A DNA stretch of 64,000 bases from Microbacterium ulmi (GTDB taxonomy: Bacteria > Actinomycetota > Actinomycetes > Actinomycetales > Microbacteriaceae): contig NZ_JAAOZF010000001.1 in NCBI RefSeq assembly GCF_011759705.1, positions 2,066,146 to 2,130,145 of the forward strand. Reading direction: 5' to 3'. Both the position numbers and the translations under genes were made by a program. Numbering within the stretch: position 1 is the stretch's first letter; every line of letters begins with the position of its first letter. Of the stretch, positions 46,392 to 55,233 are shown one piece after another. Under the pieces are notes generated by a model, which was given only the letters and a program-made list of their open reading frames with translations, had not been told where the DNA came from and ran no database searches.

Positions 46392-48572
46392 ATGTCGGAG
46401 TCGATCGCGGCTGCGTCGCCACCCGCGTGGGTCGGCAAGCCTCGATCGCGCCGTCGAGCGGGACTGTCCGTCTACTCGATCCTGCTCATCATGCTCCTGT
46501 CGGTGAGCGTGCTCTCGAGCATCGTCGTGGGCGTCATCGGCTATCTGAACGGCACGCAGGCGCTGCGTGCGATCGCGTTCGACCGGCTCGTCGAGATCCG
46601 CGAGAACCGCAGCAGAGAGGTCGCGCAGATGTTCGCGACGATCGAGAATGCCGTGCGCCTCGGTGCGATGAACGAGACGAGCCGCCAGGCCGCCGTCGCG
46701 TTCACGGAGGGCTTCGCCGCACTCGAGGACCAGCCTCTGGATGCCGCGGCATCCGCTCGCCTGGACGCCTACTATCGCGACTCGTTCGCGACGCGGCTGT
46801 CGCAGGCGACGGGGGAGACCGTCGACGGCTCGACCTTCGAGCCCCGGGACGCGGCGGCCCGCTACCTGCAGGCTCACTACGTCGTCCCCTACGCGACGTG
46901 GGAGGAGGCGATCCGCACCGACGACGCGGGGGACGGCAGCGCGTGGACGGCGGCGCACGCGAAGTACCACGACTTCTTCCGGGCCATGACCGAGCTGCAG
47001 GACTTCGAAGACGTGCTCATGATCGACACGTCGGGCGACGTCGTCTACACGGCCTACAAGGGGATCGACCTCGGGACGAACCTGCTCGACGGGCCGTACC
47101 GGCTCTCGAACCTCGCCGACGGCTACCGCGAGGCGATGAGCCGCAACATCGTGGGCGAGGTCGTGCTCGAGGACTTCGCGGCGTACAGCCCGAGCCTCGG
47201 CACGCCCGCGGGGTGGGCCGTCACCCCCATCGAGGCGGACGGGCGCATCATCGGCGCCCTCGCGATCGAGCTGCCCATCGACCGCATCAACGAGGTCATG
47301 ACGGTCGGCGGGGAGTGGGAGCTCAACGGCCTCGGCGAGACGGGCGAGACGTATCTCGTGGGCCAGGACGAGACGATGCGCTCGATCTCGCGCGAGCTCA
47401 GCGACGACCCCGCGACGTACGAGGCCTCCGCCGTCGCGGCGGGGCTGTCGCCTGCGGCCGCAGCGTTGAGCGTGCGCAACGGCGACACGCTCCTGTTGCA
47501 GACCGTCTCGGGCGAGCCGGTCGCACGCGCCTTCGCGGGCGAGAGCAGCACACAGCTCTCGCGCGACTACCTCGGCCGCGAGAGCCTCACGGCGTTCGCG
47601 CCGCTCGGCGTGGACGGCCTGAACTGGGCGATCATCGCGCAGGAGACGTCGGCCGAGGCGCTCATCCCGGTCGAGGACTTCACCCGCAACCTCATCCTCT
47701 CGACGGCCGGGATGATCATCTTCGTGTGCCTGCTCTCGCTCGTGCTGGCCCAGATCTTCGTGCGACCGCTCCGACGCCTCAAGACCGCGGCCCGGCGCAT
47801 CGCCGCCGGCGAGGAGGGCGTGCAGGTCGACGCGGGCTCGAGCGACGAGCTGGCGGATGTCGCGACGGCGTTCAACGACATGTCGCGCAGCCTCGAGGTC
47901 AAGTCCCACCTCATCGAGGAGCACGAACGCGCCAACGAGCAGCTCATCCTCTCCTTCATGCCGGAGGGGATCGCGGATCGCTACAAGCACGGCGACGAGG
48001 CCATCACGCAGGACAGCGACGACGTGACGGTCGTCTTCGCGGACATCGTCGGCTTCGAGGAGCTCGCCCTGACGCTCTCCTCCGAGGAGGCCGTCGCCAA
48101 GCTCAACGACCTCATCCGCACGTTCGACGAAGCGGCCGAGAAGCACGGCGTCGAGCGCGTGCGCACGACGCGCCAGAGCTATCTCGCCAGCTGCGGGCTG
48201 GGGACGCCGCGTGTCGACAATGCGCGGCGCGCGGTCGAGTTCGCCCTCGAACTCGACACCATCCTGCAGCGCTACTCGGCGCAGCAGGGCGTCGAGCTGG
48301 GCCTGCGCGCGGGCCTGGACTCCGGCAAGGTGACGAGCGGGCTCATCGGCCGCGCGCGGGTCGTGTACGACATGTGGGGGGATGCCGTGAACCTCGCGTT
48401 CCGCGTGCAGGGCGACTCCGCCGAGCCGGGCATCTACGTGACGCAGCGGGTAGCGGACCGCATCCCCGACACCGTTCCGATCACGCCGGCGGGCGAGGTG
48501 TCGACCCAGAACGGCACGCAGCGGGTGTGGCGCGTCGCGGCGCCCGTGCAGATCCCCGTCGCGGAGGCCTGA
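46392..48572 (+). CDS. dCache-HAMP sensor with degenerate class III cyclase domain
   Basis: This 726-residue membrane protein has one helix at residues 25-50, an extracellular dCache-like sensor at about 55-430, a second helix at about 435-458, a HAMP linker and a class III nucleotide cyclase domain at about 540-700. The first metal Asp is present (FADIVGF, Asp551), as are the transition-state Asn667 and Arg671 in VNLAFRVQ. But the usual K-T-x-G-D region reads RTTRQSY: Arg591 replaces the base-selecting Lys and Gln595 replaces the second metal Asp. The domain is therefore probably inactive or altered. It lies 3 bases before the MscS/CNB gene, suggesting a joint function. Confidence 0.88.
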   Translation: MSESIAAASPPAWVGKPRSRRRAGLSVYSILLIMLLSVSVLSSIVVGVIGYLNGTQALRAIAFDRLVEIRENRSREVAQMFATIENAVRLGAMNETSRQAAVAFTEGFAALEDQPLDAAASARLDAYYRDSFATRLSQATGETVDGSTFEPRDAAARYLQAHYVVPYATWEEAIRTDDAGDGSAWTAAHAKYHDFFRAMTELQDFEDVLMIDTSGDVVYTAYKGIDLGTNLLDGPYRLSNLADGYREAMSRNIVGEVVLEDFAAYSPSLGTPAGWAVTPIEADGRIIGALAIELPIDRINEVMTVGGEWELNGLGETGETYLVGQDETMRSISRELSDDPATYEASAVAAGLSPAAAALSVRNGDTLLLQTVSGEPVARAFAGESSTQLSRDYLGRESLTAFAPLGVDGLNWAIIAQETSAEALIPVEDFTRNLILSTAGMIIFVCLLSLVLAQIFVRPLRRLKTAARRIAAGEEGVQVDAGSSDELADVATAFNDMSRSLEVKSHLIEEHERANEQLILSFMPEGIADRYKHGDEAITQDSDDVTVVFADIVGFEELALTLSSEEAVAKLNDLIRTFDEAAEKHGVERVRTTRQSYLASCGLGTPRVDNARRAVEFALELDTILQRYSAQQGVELGLRAGLDSGKVTSGLIGRARVVYDMWGDAVNLAFRVQGDSAEPGIYVTQRVADRIPDTVPITPAGEVSTQNGTQRVWRVAAPVQIPVAEA

Positions 48573-48575
48573 CGC

Positions 48576-50009
48576 GTGGCCGACATCGTCTCGCAGCCGT
48601 GGTTCTGGCCCGCCGTCATCGTCTCGGTGGGACTGCCCCTCGCGCTGATCGGCCTCACGGAGCTGTCGAACACGCTCGTGCGGCGGGGGAGCCGTGCCGC
48701 TCCGATCGTGCAGATGGTGCGGAACTATCTCGTGCCGGTCGCCGGCGTCCTCGTGCTCATCAGCCAGCCGGGTGCGTGGGACGACGAAGGCACGTGGCCG
48801 AAGGTCGTGTGGACGATCTTCGGCCTGCTCGTCATCGTCGTCACGATCAACGCGATCAACCATCTCGTCTTCCACCGGGCGGAGAAGGGGTCGTGGCGCG
48901 ACCGCTTCCCGACGATCTTCAGCGACCTCATCCGCTTCGTGCTCATCATCGTGGGCATCGCGATGCTGCTCGCGTGGGTGTGGCAGGCGGATGTCGCGGG
49001 CATCTTCGCCGCGCTGGGCGTCACGTCGATCGTCGTGGGCCTGGCCCTGCAGAACGCCGTCGGGTCGATCGTGTCGGGGCTGTTCCTCATCTTCGAGTCG
49101 CCCTTCGAGCTCGGGGACTGGATCCGCACGGCGGGCGGCACGCGCGGGCAGATCGTCGAGGTGAACTGGCGCGCGATCCACCTCGACACGGGCAACGGCA
49201 TCGTCGTGATGCCGACGGCGGAGCTCGCGGGCGGGTCGTTCACCAACCTCACGCGCAGCCCCGAGCCGTACGCGGCCGAGGTGGAGTTCTTCTTCGCGAC
49301 CGACGACCCTCCGGTGCGCGTGCGGACGCTGCTCGTCGACGTCGCGCGCGACATCCCGCTCACGTCGCCCGACCGGGATGCCACCGCGACCACGCTGACC
49401 GGTTCGACCTACCGCGTCTCGATCCCGCTCCAGACGCCGGGGGATCAGACCGCCGTGCTCGACGCCTTCTCGACGCGGCTCTGGTACGCGGCACGCCGGG
49501 CGGAGCTTCACCTCGACGGCGACCTGACCGACGACTGGAACACGCCGGGCCGCCTGCAGGATGCGCTCCACCAGATCGCGCCCGCCCTGAGCATGCACCC
49601 CAGCGACGCCGAGGCGCTCGCCTCGTCGGCGCGGCTCGAGCGGTACTGCCAGGGCGAGGTGGTGCTGCGCCCGGGCGCCGTGCCCACCTCGACGCGGTTC
49701 ATCCTCTCGGGGCGCGTCATGCTCGGCGTCCCGACCGACGCGGGGTTCGTGCAGATCACCGAGCTCGGTGCCGACGACGCGATCGGCCTCACGGCGCTGA
49801 CCCGCACGGCGACGATCTCCCGCGCGACCGCCCTCACCGAGCTCGAAGTCGTCGATGTGCCCGTCGCGGTGCTCGACGACATCGTGCGTCAGCATCCCGT
49901 GCTCGCGCGCGAGGTCGTCCGCGAGAGCGAGAACCGCGTGCGGCTTGCGCGGTCGGCGCTCGCCGCTGTCGGCGAGACGCTCGCGCCCGGGCGGCGGGCG
50001 TTCGGCTGA
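48576..50009 (+). CDS. MscS-family channel with C-terminal cyclic-nucleotide-binding-like domain
   Basis: This 477-residue protein starts at GTG 48576. Four membrane helices (residues 5-170) end in the MscS pore helix and beta domain (GVTSIVVGLALQNAVGSIVS, then FELGDWIR). The C-terminal 120 residues are cNMP-binding-like (GEVVLRPGAVPTSTRFILSG, then RTATISRAT). The phosphate cassette lacks the usual G-E pair (it reads IGLTAL), so cyclic nucleotide binding is uncertain. The architecture matches bacterial cyclic-nucleotide-gated MscS proteins. Tight spacing to the sensor-cyclase gene implies coupled expression. Confidence 0.9.
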   Translation: MADIVSQPWFWPAVIVSVGLPLALIGLTELSNTLVRRGSRAAPIVQMVRNYLVPVAGVLVLISQPGAWDDEGTWPKVVWTIFGLLVIVVTINAINHLVFHRAEKGSWRDRFPTIFSDLIRFVLIIVGIAMLLAWVWQADVAGIFAALGVTSIVVGLALQNAVGSIVSGLFLIFESPFELGDWIRTAGGTRGQIVEVNWRAIHLDTGNGIVVMPTAELAGGSFTNLTRSPEPYAAEVEFFFATDDPPVRVRTLLVDVARDIPLTSPDRDATATTLTGSTYRVSIPLQTPGDQTAVLDAFSTRLWYAARRAELHLDGDLTDDWNTPGRLQDALHQIAPALSMHPSDAEALASSARLERYCQGEVVLRPGAVPTSTRFILSGRVMLGVPTDAGFVQITELGADDAIGLTALTRTATISRATALTELEVVDVPVAVLDDIVRQHPVLAREVVRESENRVRLARSALAAVGETLAPGRRAFG

Positions 50010-50016
50010 GCTCCCG

Positions 50017-50088
50017 CCTCGGTTCCCGGGCCGGCACAGACCTCGGCTCCCGGGCCGGCACAGACCTCGGTTTCCGGTCCGGCACAGC
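50017..50088 (+). repeat. Three 24-base tandem repeats before truA
   Basis: Units at 50017, 50041 and 50065 follow CCTCGGTTCCCGGGCCGGCA plus four bases. Units 1 and 2 differ by one base and unit 3 is more diverged. No promoter is evident in the 194-base gap between the MscS gene and truA. Confidence 0.8.
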
Positions 50089-50203
50089 CCGCGTCGAGTG
50101 TCCAGGACTCCCGGATCCCTCGCGGCGACGGCCGGGTGTCTTGGACGCTCGCGGACGGGAGGCGGACCCTCGGTGGGCGGGGTGGCGGCAATAGGCTGGG
50201 TCG

Positions 50204-51052
50204 GTGCGCATCCGGCTCGATCTCGCCTACGACGGCACCCACTTCCGCGGATGGGCGCGGCAGCCGGGGCTGCGCACCGTGCAGGGCACGCTGGAGGAGG
50301 CCCTCGCGCGCGTGCTCGGGGGCGAGGCTCGGCTCGTCGTCGCGGGACGAACGGATGCCGGAGTGCACGCCTCCGGTCAGGTCGCGCATCTCGACCTGGA
50401 CGAGACGCAGGCCCGGCGGCTGCTCGAATCGCACGCGCGTCCGGGCGCGGCATCCGATCCCGTCGCCCGTCTCGCGGCTCGCGTGCGGGGCGTGCTCGGC
50501 GCGTACGCCGACCTCACCGTGCGCACGACGACCCGTGCCACCGAGGGGTTCGACGCGCGCTTCTCGGCCGTGTGGCGCCGGTACGAGTACCGCATCGCCG
50601 ACCGCGCGACGGGCTACGATCCGCTCGAGCGGCACCGCACGACCACCGTCCGCGCCGACCTCGACGCGAACCAGATGGATGCCGCGGCCCGCTCCCTCAC
50701 GGGGTTGCACGACTTCGCGGCATACTGCAAGCCGCGCGAGGAGGCGACGACGATCCGGACGCTGCTCGAGTTCGACTGGCACCGAGACGGCCAGGGCGTC
50801 CTCGTGGCGAACGTCAAGGCCGACGCGTTCTGCCACAGCATGGTGCGCGCCCTCGTCGGGGCATGCGTCGCCGTGGGCGAAGGCCGCCTCGACGTCGACG
50901 ACGCCGCGACCATCCGCGACGGGCTCGAGCGCGTGCCCGACGTCAAGGTGCTCGCGGCGCGGGGCCTCACGCTCACCGAGGTCGGCTACCCCGCCGACGA
51001 CCTGCTCGCGGCACGCGCCGACCAGACCCGCGCCCGCCGCGATCTCGAATAG
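50204..51052 (+). CDS. truA: tRNA pseudouridine(38-40) synthase
   Basis: This 282-residue enzyme starts at GTG 50204 (RIRLDLAYDGTHFRGWARQP). It isomerises U38-U40 in the anticodon stem of tRNAs. The catalytic Asp51 is in AGRTDAGVHA. It is commonly found after rplQ in bacteria; here two signalling genes lie between. The C-terminal family segment (FCHSMVRALVGACVAVGEGR) is conserved. Confidence 0.96.
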   Translation: MRIRLDLAYDGTHFRGWARQPGLRTVQGTLEEALARVLGGEARLVVAGRTDAGVHASGQVAHLDLDETQARRLLESHARPGAASDPVARLAARVRGVLGAYADLTVRTTTRATEGFDARFSAVWRRYEYRIADRATGYDPLERHRTTTVRADLDANQMDAAARSLTGLHDFAAYCKPREEATTIRTLLEFDWHRDGQGVLVANVKADAFCHSMVRALVGACVAVGEGRLDVDDAATIRDGLERVPDVKVLAARGLTLTEVGYPADDLLAARADQTRARRDLE

Positions 51053-51126
51053 TCACCTGCGACGTTGCTGTGGAGCACCCCTCCGGCAACCTGTCGGCAA
51101 CATGCGCGTTCTAGGCTTGCAGTGCC

Positions 51127-51819
51127 ATGAGGCTCATTTCTTACAACCTGCGCAAGCACCGCGCGGCAGGCGAGCTCGCGGGGCTCGTCGACCGCTACGG
51201 CATCGACGTGCTGTGTCTGCAGGAGTGCGACACGACCGACATCCCCGAGTCGATCGCGGGGCTGTGCCTGGCCGACTCGACGCAGCGCAACCGTCTGGGC
51301 CTGGCCGTCTACTATCGCGCGAACACGTACCGACCGGTCGGCATCCGCTCGCTCGCGCTCAAGAAGTCTCTGCACGACATGGTGCTCAAGCCCGCGGAGG
51401 AGCGGCTCCTGGGCGTGCGGCTGCACGACATCGACAGCGGCAGGGACGTCGTCGTCGGGTCGTTCCACGCGGCGCCGCTGACGGCGCTCAACTCGCTGCG
51501 GCGGCATCAGATCCGCACGGCGCTCGCCGAGCTCGAGGCGCTCGGACAGGGTCTGCCCACCCTCATGGTCGGCGACTACAACTACCCCGTCTTCAAGGAG
51601 AACCTCGGCCAGAAGGTGCGCGAGCAGGGGTACGAGCTGTCGCTGAGCGATTCGCGCACGTACACGCGGTACCGGTTCTTCCGAGGACACTACGACTTCG
51701 CGACGTCGGTCGGCTTCGACATCGAGCGTGTCCGCACGCTGCCGCAGGGCCTCAGCGACCACCTGCCGATCCTCGTGACGGCGAGAGTGTCGTCGGATGC
51801 CGCGGTCGGCGTCGCCTGA
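51127..51819 (+). CDS. Endonuclease/exonuclease/phosphatase-family protein
   Basis: This is a 230-residue protein with no signal peptide. The EEP fold motifs are in order: SYNLRKH near the start (Asn), LQECD (Glu), VGSFHA, GDYNYP (Asp, Asn) and SDHLPI (Asp-His) near the end. All catalytic residues are kept, so a metal-dependent phosphoesterase or nuclease is expected. The substrate cannot be told from sequence. The gene stands alone, 74 bases after truA. Confidence 0.92.
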   Translation: MRLISYNLRKHRAAGELAGLVDRYGIDVLCLQECDTTDIPESIAGLCLADSTQRNRLGLAVYYRANTYRPVGIRSLALKKSLHDMVLKPAEERLLGVRLHDIDSGRDVVVGSFHAAPLTALNSLRRHQIRTALAELEALGQGLPTLMVGDYNYPVFKENLGQKVREQGYELSLSDSRTYTRYRFFRGHYDFATSVGFDIERVRTLPQGLSDHLPILVTARVSSDAAVGVA

Positions 51820-52052
51820 CGCGGGCGCCGTCTTGCGCGCCTTGAGCAGTTGAGCTCGGCGTCGCGCCCGGCGCGGCACGATGCATCGGCCGCTGCGCTC
51901 GCTCTCGCGGTACTGCGACCGCTGCGCTCGCCACTGCTCGCCGTCGCGTGAATCGCCGCCCGCCGCCCGCCGTGGCACCACTCAGCCGGCGCGTCGCGAC
52001 CGGGGGAGCGCGACGCCGACCCGCTCGGCGCGGTGAGGACGGGTCGAGACCG

Positions 52053-52604
52053 TCAGCTGTCCGAGTTGCGCCGTCGGCGCATCGCTGCGGCGACGGCGAG
52101 CGCACCGCCGGCGAGGACGAGGACTCCGCCGCCGATGAGCACTGCGATGAGCGGCTCCTGTGCGAGGCCCGTCGCCGACAGGCCTCCTCCCGCCGTCGGG
52201 ACGGTCGCGGTCGCGGTGCCGCCCGCGGACGTCTCGGAGACGGCCGCGATGTTGTAGGTGCCGGTCGCGTTGCTCGGCAGCGTGATCGAGACCGGGCCGA
52301 GGGATCCGTCGGCTCCGGACTCGACGATCCCGCTCGCCGTCGTGATGGCGAAGTGGAAGAACGCGATCCGCGAGCTCGCTCCGTCCTCGCCCGTGATGGT
52401 GACGGTGACCTGCTCGTCGGCGGAGAAGGTCTCGGCCGCGCACGAGAAGCGGATGACGGCTCCGGGCTCGACGGTCGCGTCGTCGACGGTGCACGAGCCC
52501 GCCGGAGGGTAGATCACGGCGGCGGATGCCGCAGCGGGCACCGAGAGCGCACCGGCGGCCGCGATGACTGCGGCGGCCACGGCCGTGCGGATCGGGTGCT
52601 TCAT
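52053..52604 (-). CDS. Small surface protein with LSATG-type sorting signal
   Basis: This is 183 residues from ATG 52604, with AGGAGAG upstream. A signal peptide (KHPIRTAVAAAVIAAAGALS) is followed by a single beta-rich domain with two Cys. The C-terminus carries LSATGL, a hydrophobic helix and the basic end RRRRNSDS, a sortase-type cell wall signal. It lies 73 bases downstream of the DUF4012 gene on the same strand and may be co-transcribed. The ligand is unknown. Confidence 0.88.
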   Translation of the reverse strand: MKHPIRTAVAAAVIAAAGALSVPAAASAAVIYPPAGSCTVDDATVEPGAVIRFSCAAETFSADEQVTVTITGEDGASSRIAFFHFAITTASGIVESGADGSLGPVSITLPSNATGTYNIAAVSETSAGGTATATVPTAGGGLSATGLAQEPLIAVLIGGGVLVLAGGALAVAAAMRRRRNSDS

Positions 52605-52677
52605 CTCGGGCTCTCTCCTAGACGTGAAGTCAGACCGGGACGGACGTCGTGCGAGGCGAGGGCGCCCTGGTGCGAGT

Positions 52678-54471
52678 CTAGGCACCGATGCAGACGGCGG
52701 CAACCGAGGAGACTCCGGACGACCCGATGGTGGGCGTCGTCTCCGCGACGATCCTGGGCGCGACGGGCCCTGGGGTCCGCACCGTCACGGCAGCCTGCGC
52801 GGACTGGCCGGGGGCGAGGTCGACCGTGAAGCTCAGCACCTGCCGGCCCGCGTGGAATCCTCCACCGAAGCCGCGGTCGTCCGTCACGGACGAGCCGACG
52901 AGCTCGAACCCCTCGGGCAGATACACGTAGGCGAGGGTGCGCGCGCTCCCGGGCTCGACTCCGAACGACCCGCCGCCCGTGATGTAGGGAGGCAGCCCGG
53001 CGGCGTCGGCCGGCGCCGTGCTGGTCAGGGTGACGCTCAGGGTCGCGACACCGGTCGCGCGGCCGCCCGCGTCGAGCCGGCAGGACTCCCAGCCCACCTG
53101 CGTGTCGGCCGCGAGGTAGTAGTCCATCTTCGAGCCGGTGCCGTCGTTGAGGTAGACGCCGAACGTCGAGGCCTCGGCATCCGTCACGGGGAGGCCGCCC
53201 GCGAGAGTCGTCCCGGCCAGAAGCGCCTGGTCGTCGTCGTGGGCGCTCCACAGGAGCAGCCGACGCTCGTCGCCTGCGCGCGTGAGCGCCGTGACGAGTG
53301 CCCCCGGGTCTGCGCTCCCGCTCGCGAGCGCGTCGAAGACGGCGGCGGATGCCGCGGCGAACAGAGCATCCTGATCGCCCGGTCGGGCGTACCGCTTGTA
53401 GACGTCGTTGAGCAGCAGCGGGACGGCGTTGTCGGCGCTCAGCACGTCACCGGTCGGGAGCGTCACGGGTCCCGTCGCGGTGAGGATGTACGACAAAGTG
53501 ACGGGATCGACCGCGATGACTCCGTCGACCTGCGTGCCGTGCTCGCGCGTCCACATCTCGCGGGCGAGGGATGCCGAGACCGCGAAGTCCGGCACCTGCG
53601 TGACGTTCTGCATGAACAGGGCGGGGCGGCGCCCGTAGATCGCCTGCACCTCGGGGTCGAGCGGCAGCACAGACTCGGCGTAGCGCGGGAACGAGGAGGT
53701 CGAGTCCTGGGCCACGAGCGATATCGCCCCGCCGTCGGTGTGCACGACGGCCATCGCACCCGGGATGCCCCCGAGCGAGCGCCACTCGGCGTTGTTCTGG
53801 AAGAGGAGGAGATAGTCGCGGGGTCCGTCGGCGCCGAGCATCGCAGGCATCAGGGCACTCGCGCGCGCGAGCGCGTCGGTCGCATTGCGCGCGTCGCCGA
53901 GGAGCGCGCCGAGCTCATCGACCGCCGTGCGCACGGGTGCGACGAGGGGCGCACGGTCGAGGGAGTCGACGGATGCCGCAGCCCTGCCGATGCTGGCGGC
54001 GCCGGCGGTCGCGGCATCCTGGATCTGGGAGAGGCTCGACAGGTCGATGCGACCGTCCTGAAGCCGAAGCGAGTCGAGGGAGAAGGTCGATGCGACCTCC
54101 GCGAGGGGCGTGAGCGCGCTTCCCGCGACGTCGTCGACGGATGCCGCGACCGTCGACACGGCAGCCAGCTGAGGGCCGATCCACGGCGCGCCCTCGGCGA
54201 CCCGCCACACGGGGTCGGAGGTCAGCGACCGCGCCGCACTCGTCTCGGCCGCGATGTCGGCGATCGCCGTCGAGGCGACCGCGGGGTCGTCGAGCTGGGA
54301 CTGGATCGCCGCAGCGGCTCTCTGCGCGTCGAGAAGGTGACCGTAGGCGAGGAAGCCCCGGATGCCGACCCACACGCCCGCCGCCACGGTGAGCAGCAGG
54401 AGCCCGCCGAGCGCCGACGCGAACACGATCCCGGCCGTGCGCATCGCCGGGGTGGTCGCGGATTGGGTCAC
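52678..54471 (-). CDS. DUF4012 cell-envelope protein
   Basis: This is about 597 residues. GTG 54471 is chosen because AGGGTGG lies just upstream; GTG 54498 and ATG 54444 are alternatives. One N-terminal helix (AGIVFASALGGLLLLTVAAG) anchors a large extracytoplasmic region. The DUF4012 core (YLLLFQNNAEWRSLGGIPGA, then DGVIAVDPVTLSYIL) is clear. Members are common next to exopolysaccharide clusters in actinobacteria, as here, and resemble the LytR-CpsA-Psr neighbourhood. No enzymatic role is established. It is transcribed away from the VanZ gene. Confidence 0.92.
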   Translation of the reverse strand: MTQSATTPAMRTAGIVFASALGGLLLLTVAAGVWVGIRGFLAYGHLLDAQRAAAAIQSQLDDPAVASTAIADIAAETSAARSLTSDPVWRVAEGAPWIGPQLAAVSTVAASVDDVAGSALTPLAEVASTFSLDSLRLQDGRIDLSSLSQIQDAATAGAASIGRAAASVDSLDRAPLVAPVRTAVDELGALLGDARNATDALARASALMPAMLGADGPRDYLLLFQNNAEWRSLGGIPGAMAVVHTDGGAISLVAQDSTSSFPRYAESVLPLDPEVQAIYGRRPALFMQNVTQVPDFAVSASLAREMWTREHGTQVDGVIAVDPVTLSYILTATGPVTLPTGDVLSADNAVPLLLNDVYKRYARPGDQDALFAAASAAVFDALASGSADPGALVTALTRAGDERRLLLWSAHDDDQALLAGTTLAGGLPVTDAEASTFGVYLNDGTGSKMDYYLAADTQVGWESCRLDAGGRATGVATLSVTLTSTAPADAAGLPPYITGGGSFGVEPGSARTLAYVYLPEGFELVGSSVTDDRGFGGGFHAGRQVLSFTVDLAPGQSAQAAVTVRTPGPVAPRIVAETTPTIGSSGVSSVAAVCIGA

Positions 54472-54596
54472 GCGACCCACCCTAAGCGGTGGAGCCACGG
54501 ATTCCGCGGGAGGCGTGCACCCCTCGGAACGGCTCGTCGCGGGTAGACTCGCGCTCTGAGCGCGGCACCGCCGCGGCGCCCGAGAAGGGAGCGGCC

Positions 54597-55046
54597 ATGC
54601 GCGGGAGCGCCGGCGATTCGACGGACACCGTCCGTCCGAACGCCATCGCGCGTCTGCTCCGCGACCCGCGCGCCTGGCTCGTCGTCTACGCCGTGGTGCT
54701 CGCCTTCATCGCGTTCTGGCCGACTCCCGTCGACCGCGACGCCAAGCCCTTCCTCGCCATGATCACCGACGCCGTGCCCTGGCTCACCTACGACGTGATC
54801 GAGTTCACGTCGAACGTGCTGCTGTTCGTGCCGCTGGGGGTGCTGCTGGCGCTCGTGCTGCGGGGGCGGTGGTGGCTCGTGGTGGTCATCGCGCTCGTCG
54901 TAGCGGCTGCGATCGAAATGGGGCAGTGGATGCTGCTCCCCGCCCGCACCCCGTCATTGGCGGATGTGATCGCCAATGTGGCGGGTGCGGTGGTTGGGCT
55001 GGGGCTTGTGGCAACGGTGCGGTCGGGTACTTGGCGCAAGAAGTAG
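54597..55046 (+). CDS. VanZ-family membrane protein
   Basis: This is 149 residues from ATG 54597, preceded by AAGGGAG. Four helices are visible, with the VanZ signature (FIAFWPTPVD, then FTSNVLLFVPLGVLLALVL and IEMGQWMLLPARTPSLADVI). VanZ-like proteins are linked to low-level glycopeptide tolerance and to envelope polysaccharide loci. It marks the left end of the polysaccharide cluster. Confidence 0.9.
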   Translation: MRGSAGDSTDTVRPNAIARLLRDPRAWLVVYAVVLAFIAFWPTPVDRDAKPFLAMITDAVPWLTYDVIEFTSNVLLFVPLGVLLALVLRGRWWLVVVIALVVAAAIEMGQWMLLPARTPSLADVIANVAGAVVGLGLVATVRSGTWRKK

Positions 55047-55233
55047 CACCGCGCATCGGGGAGTCGCCAGGTGGTGTTGCTCCCCGCGGGCGATAGAGTT
55101 CTGAGAACCCGACTGACGTCCTCGGCATCGTTCCCGCCCGGGGACGGCAGACAACATCCACGAAGAATGCCCGCCCAAGTGCGAAACAGACGATGATCCG
55201 ATCGCTTTGAGGGACCCACCGCTGAGACACGTG

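Noticed and set aside
45549..50453. A 1634-codon open frame on the minus strand across rplQ, the cyclase-like gene and the MscS gene
   Set aside because: It is a complement of genes with clear domains, with no recognisable motif or ribosome binding site of its own.
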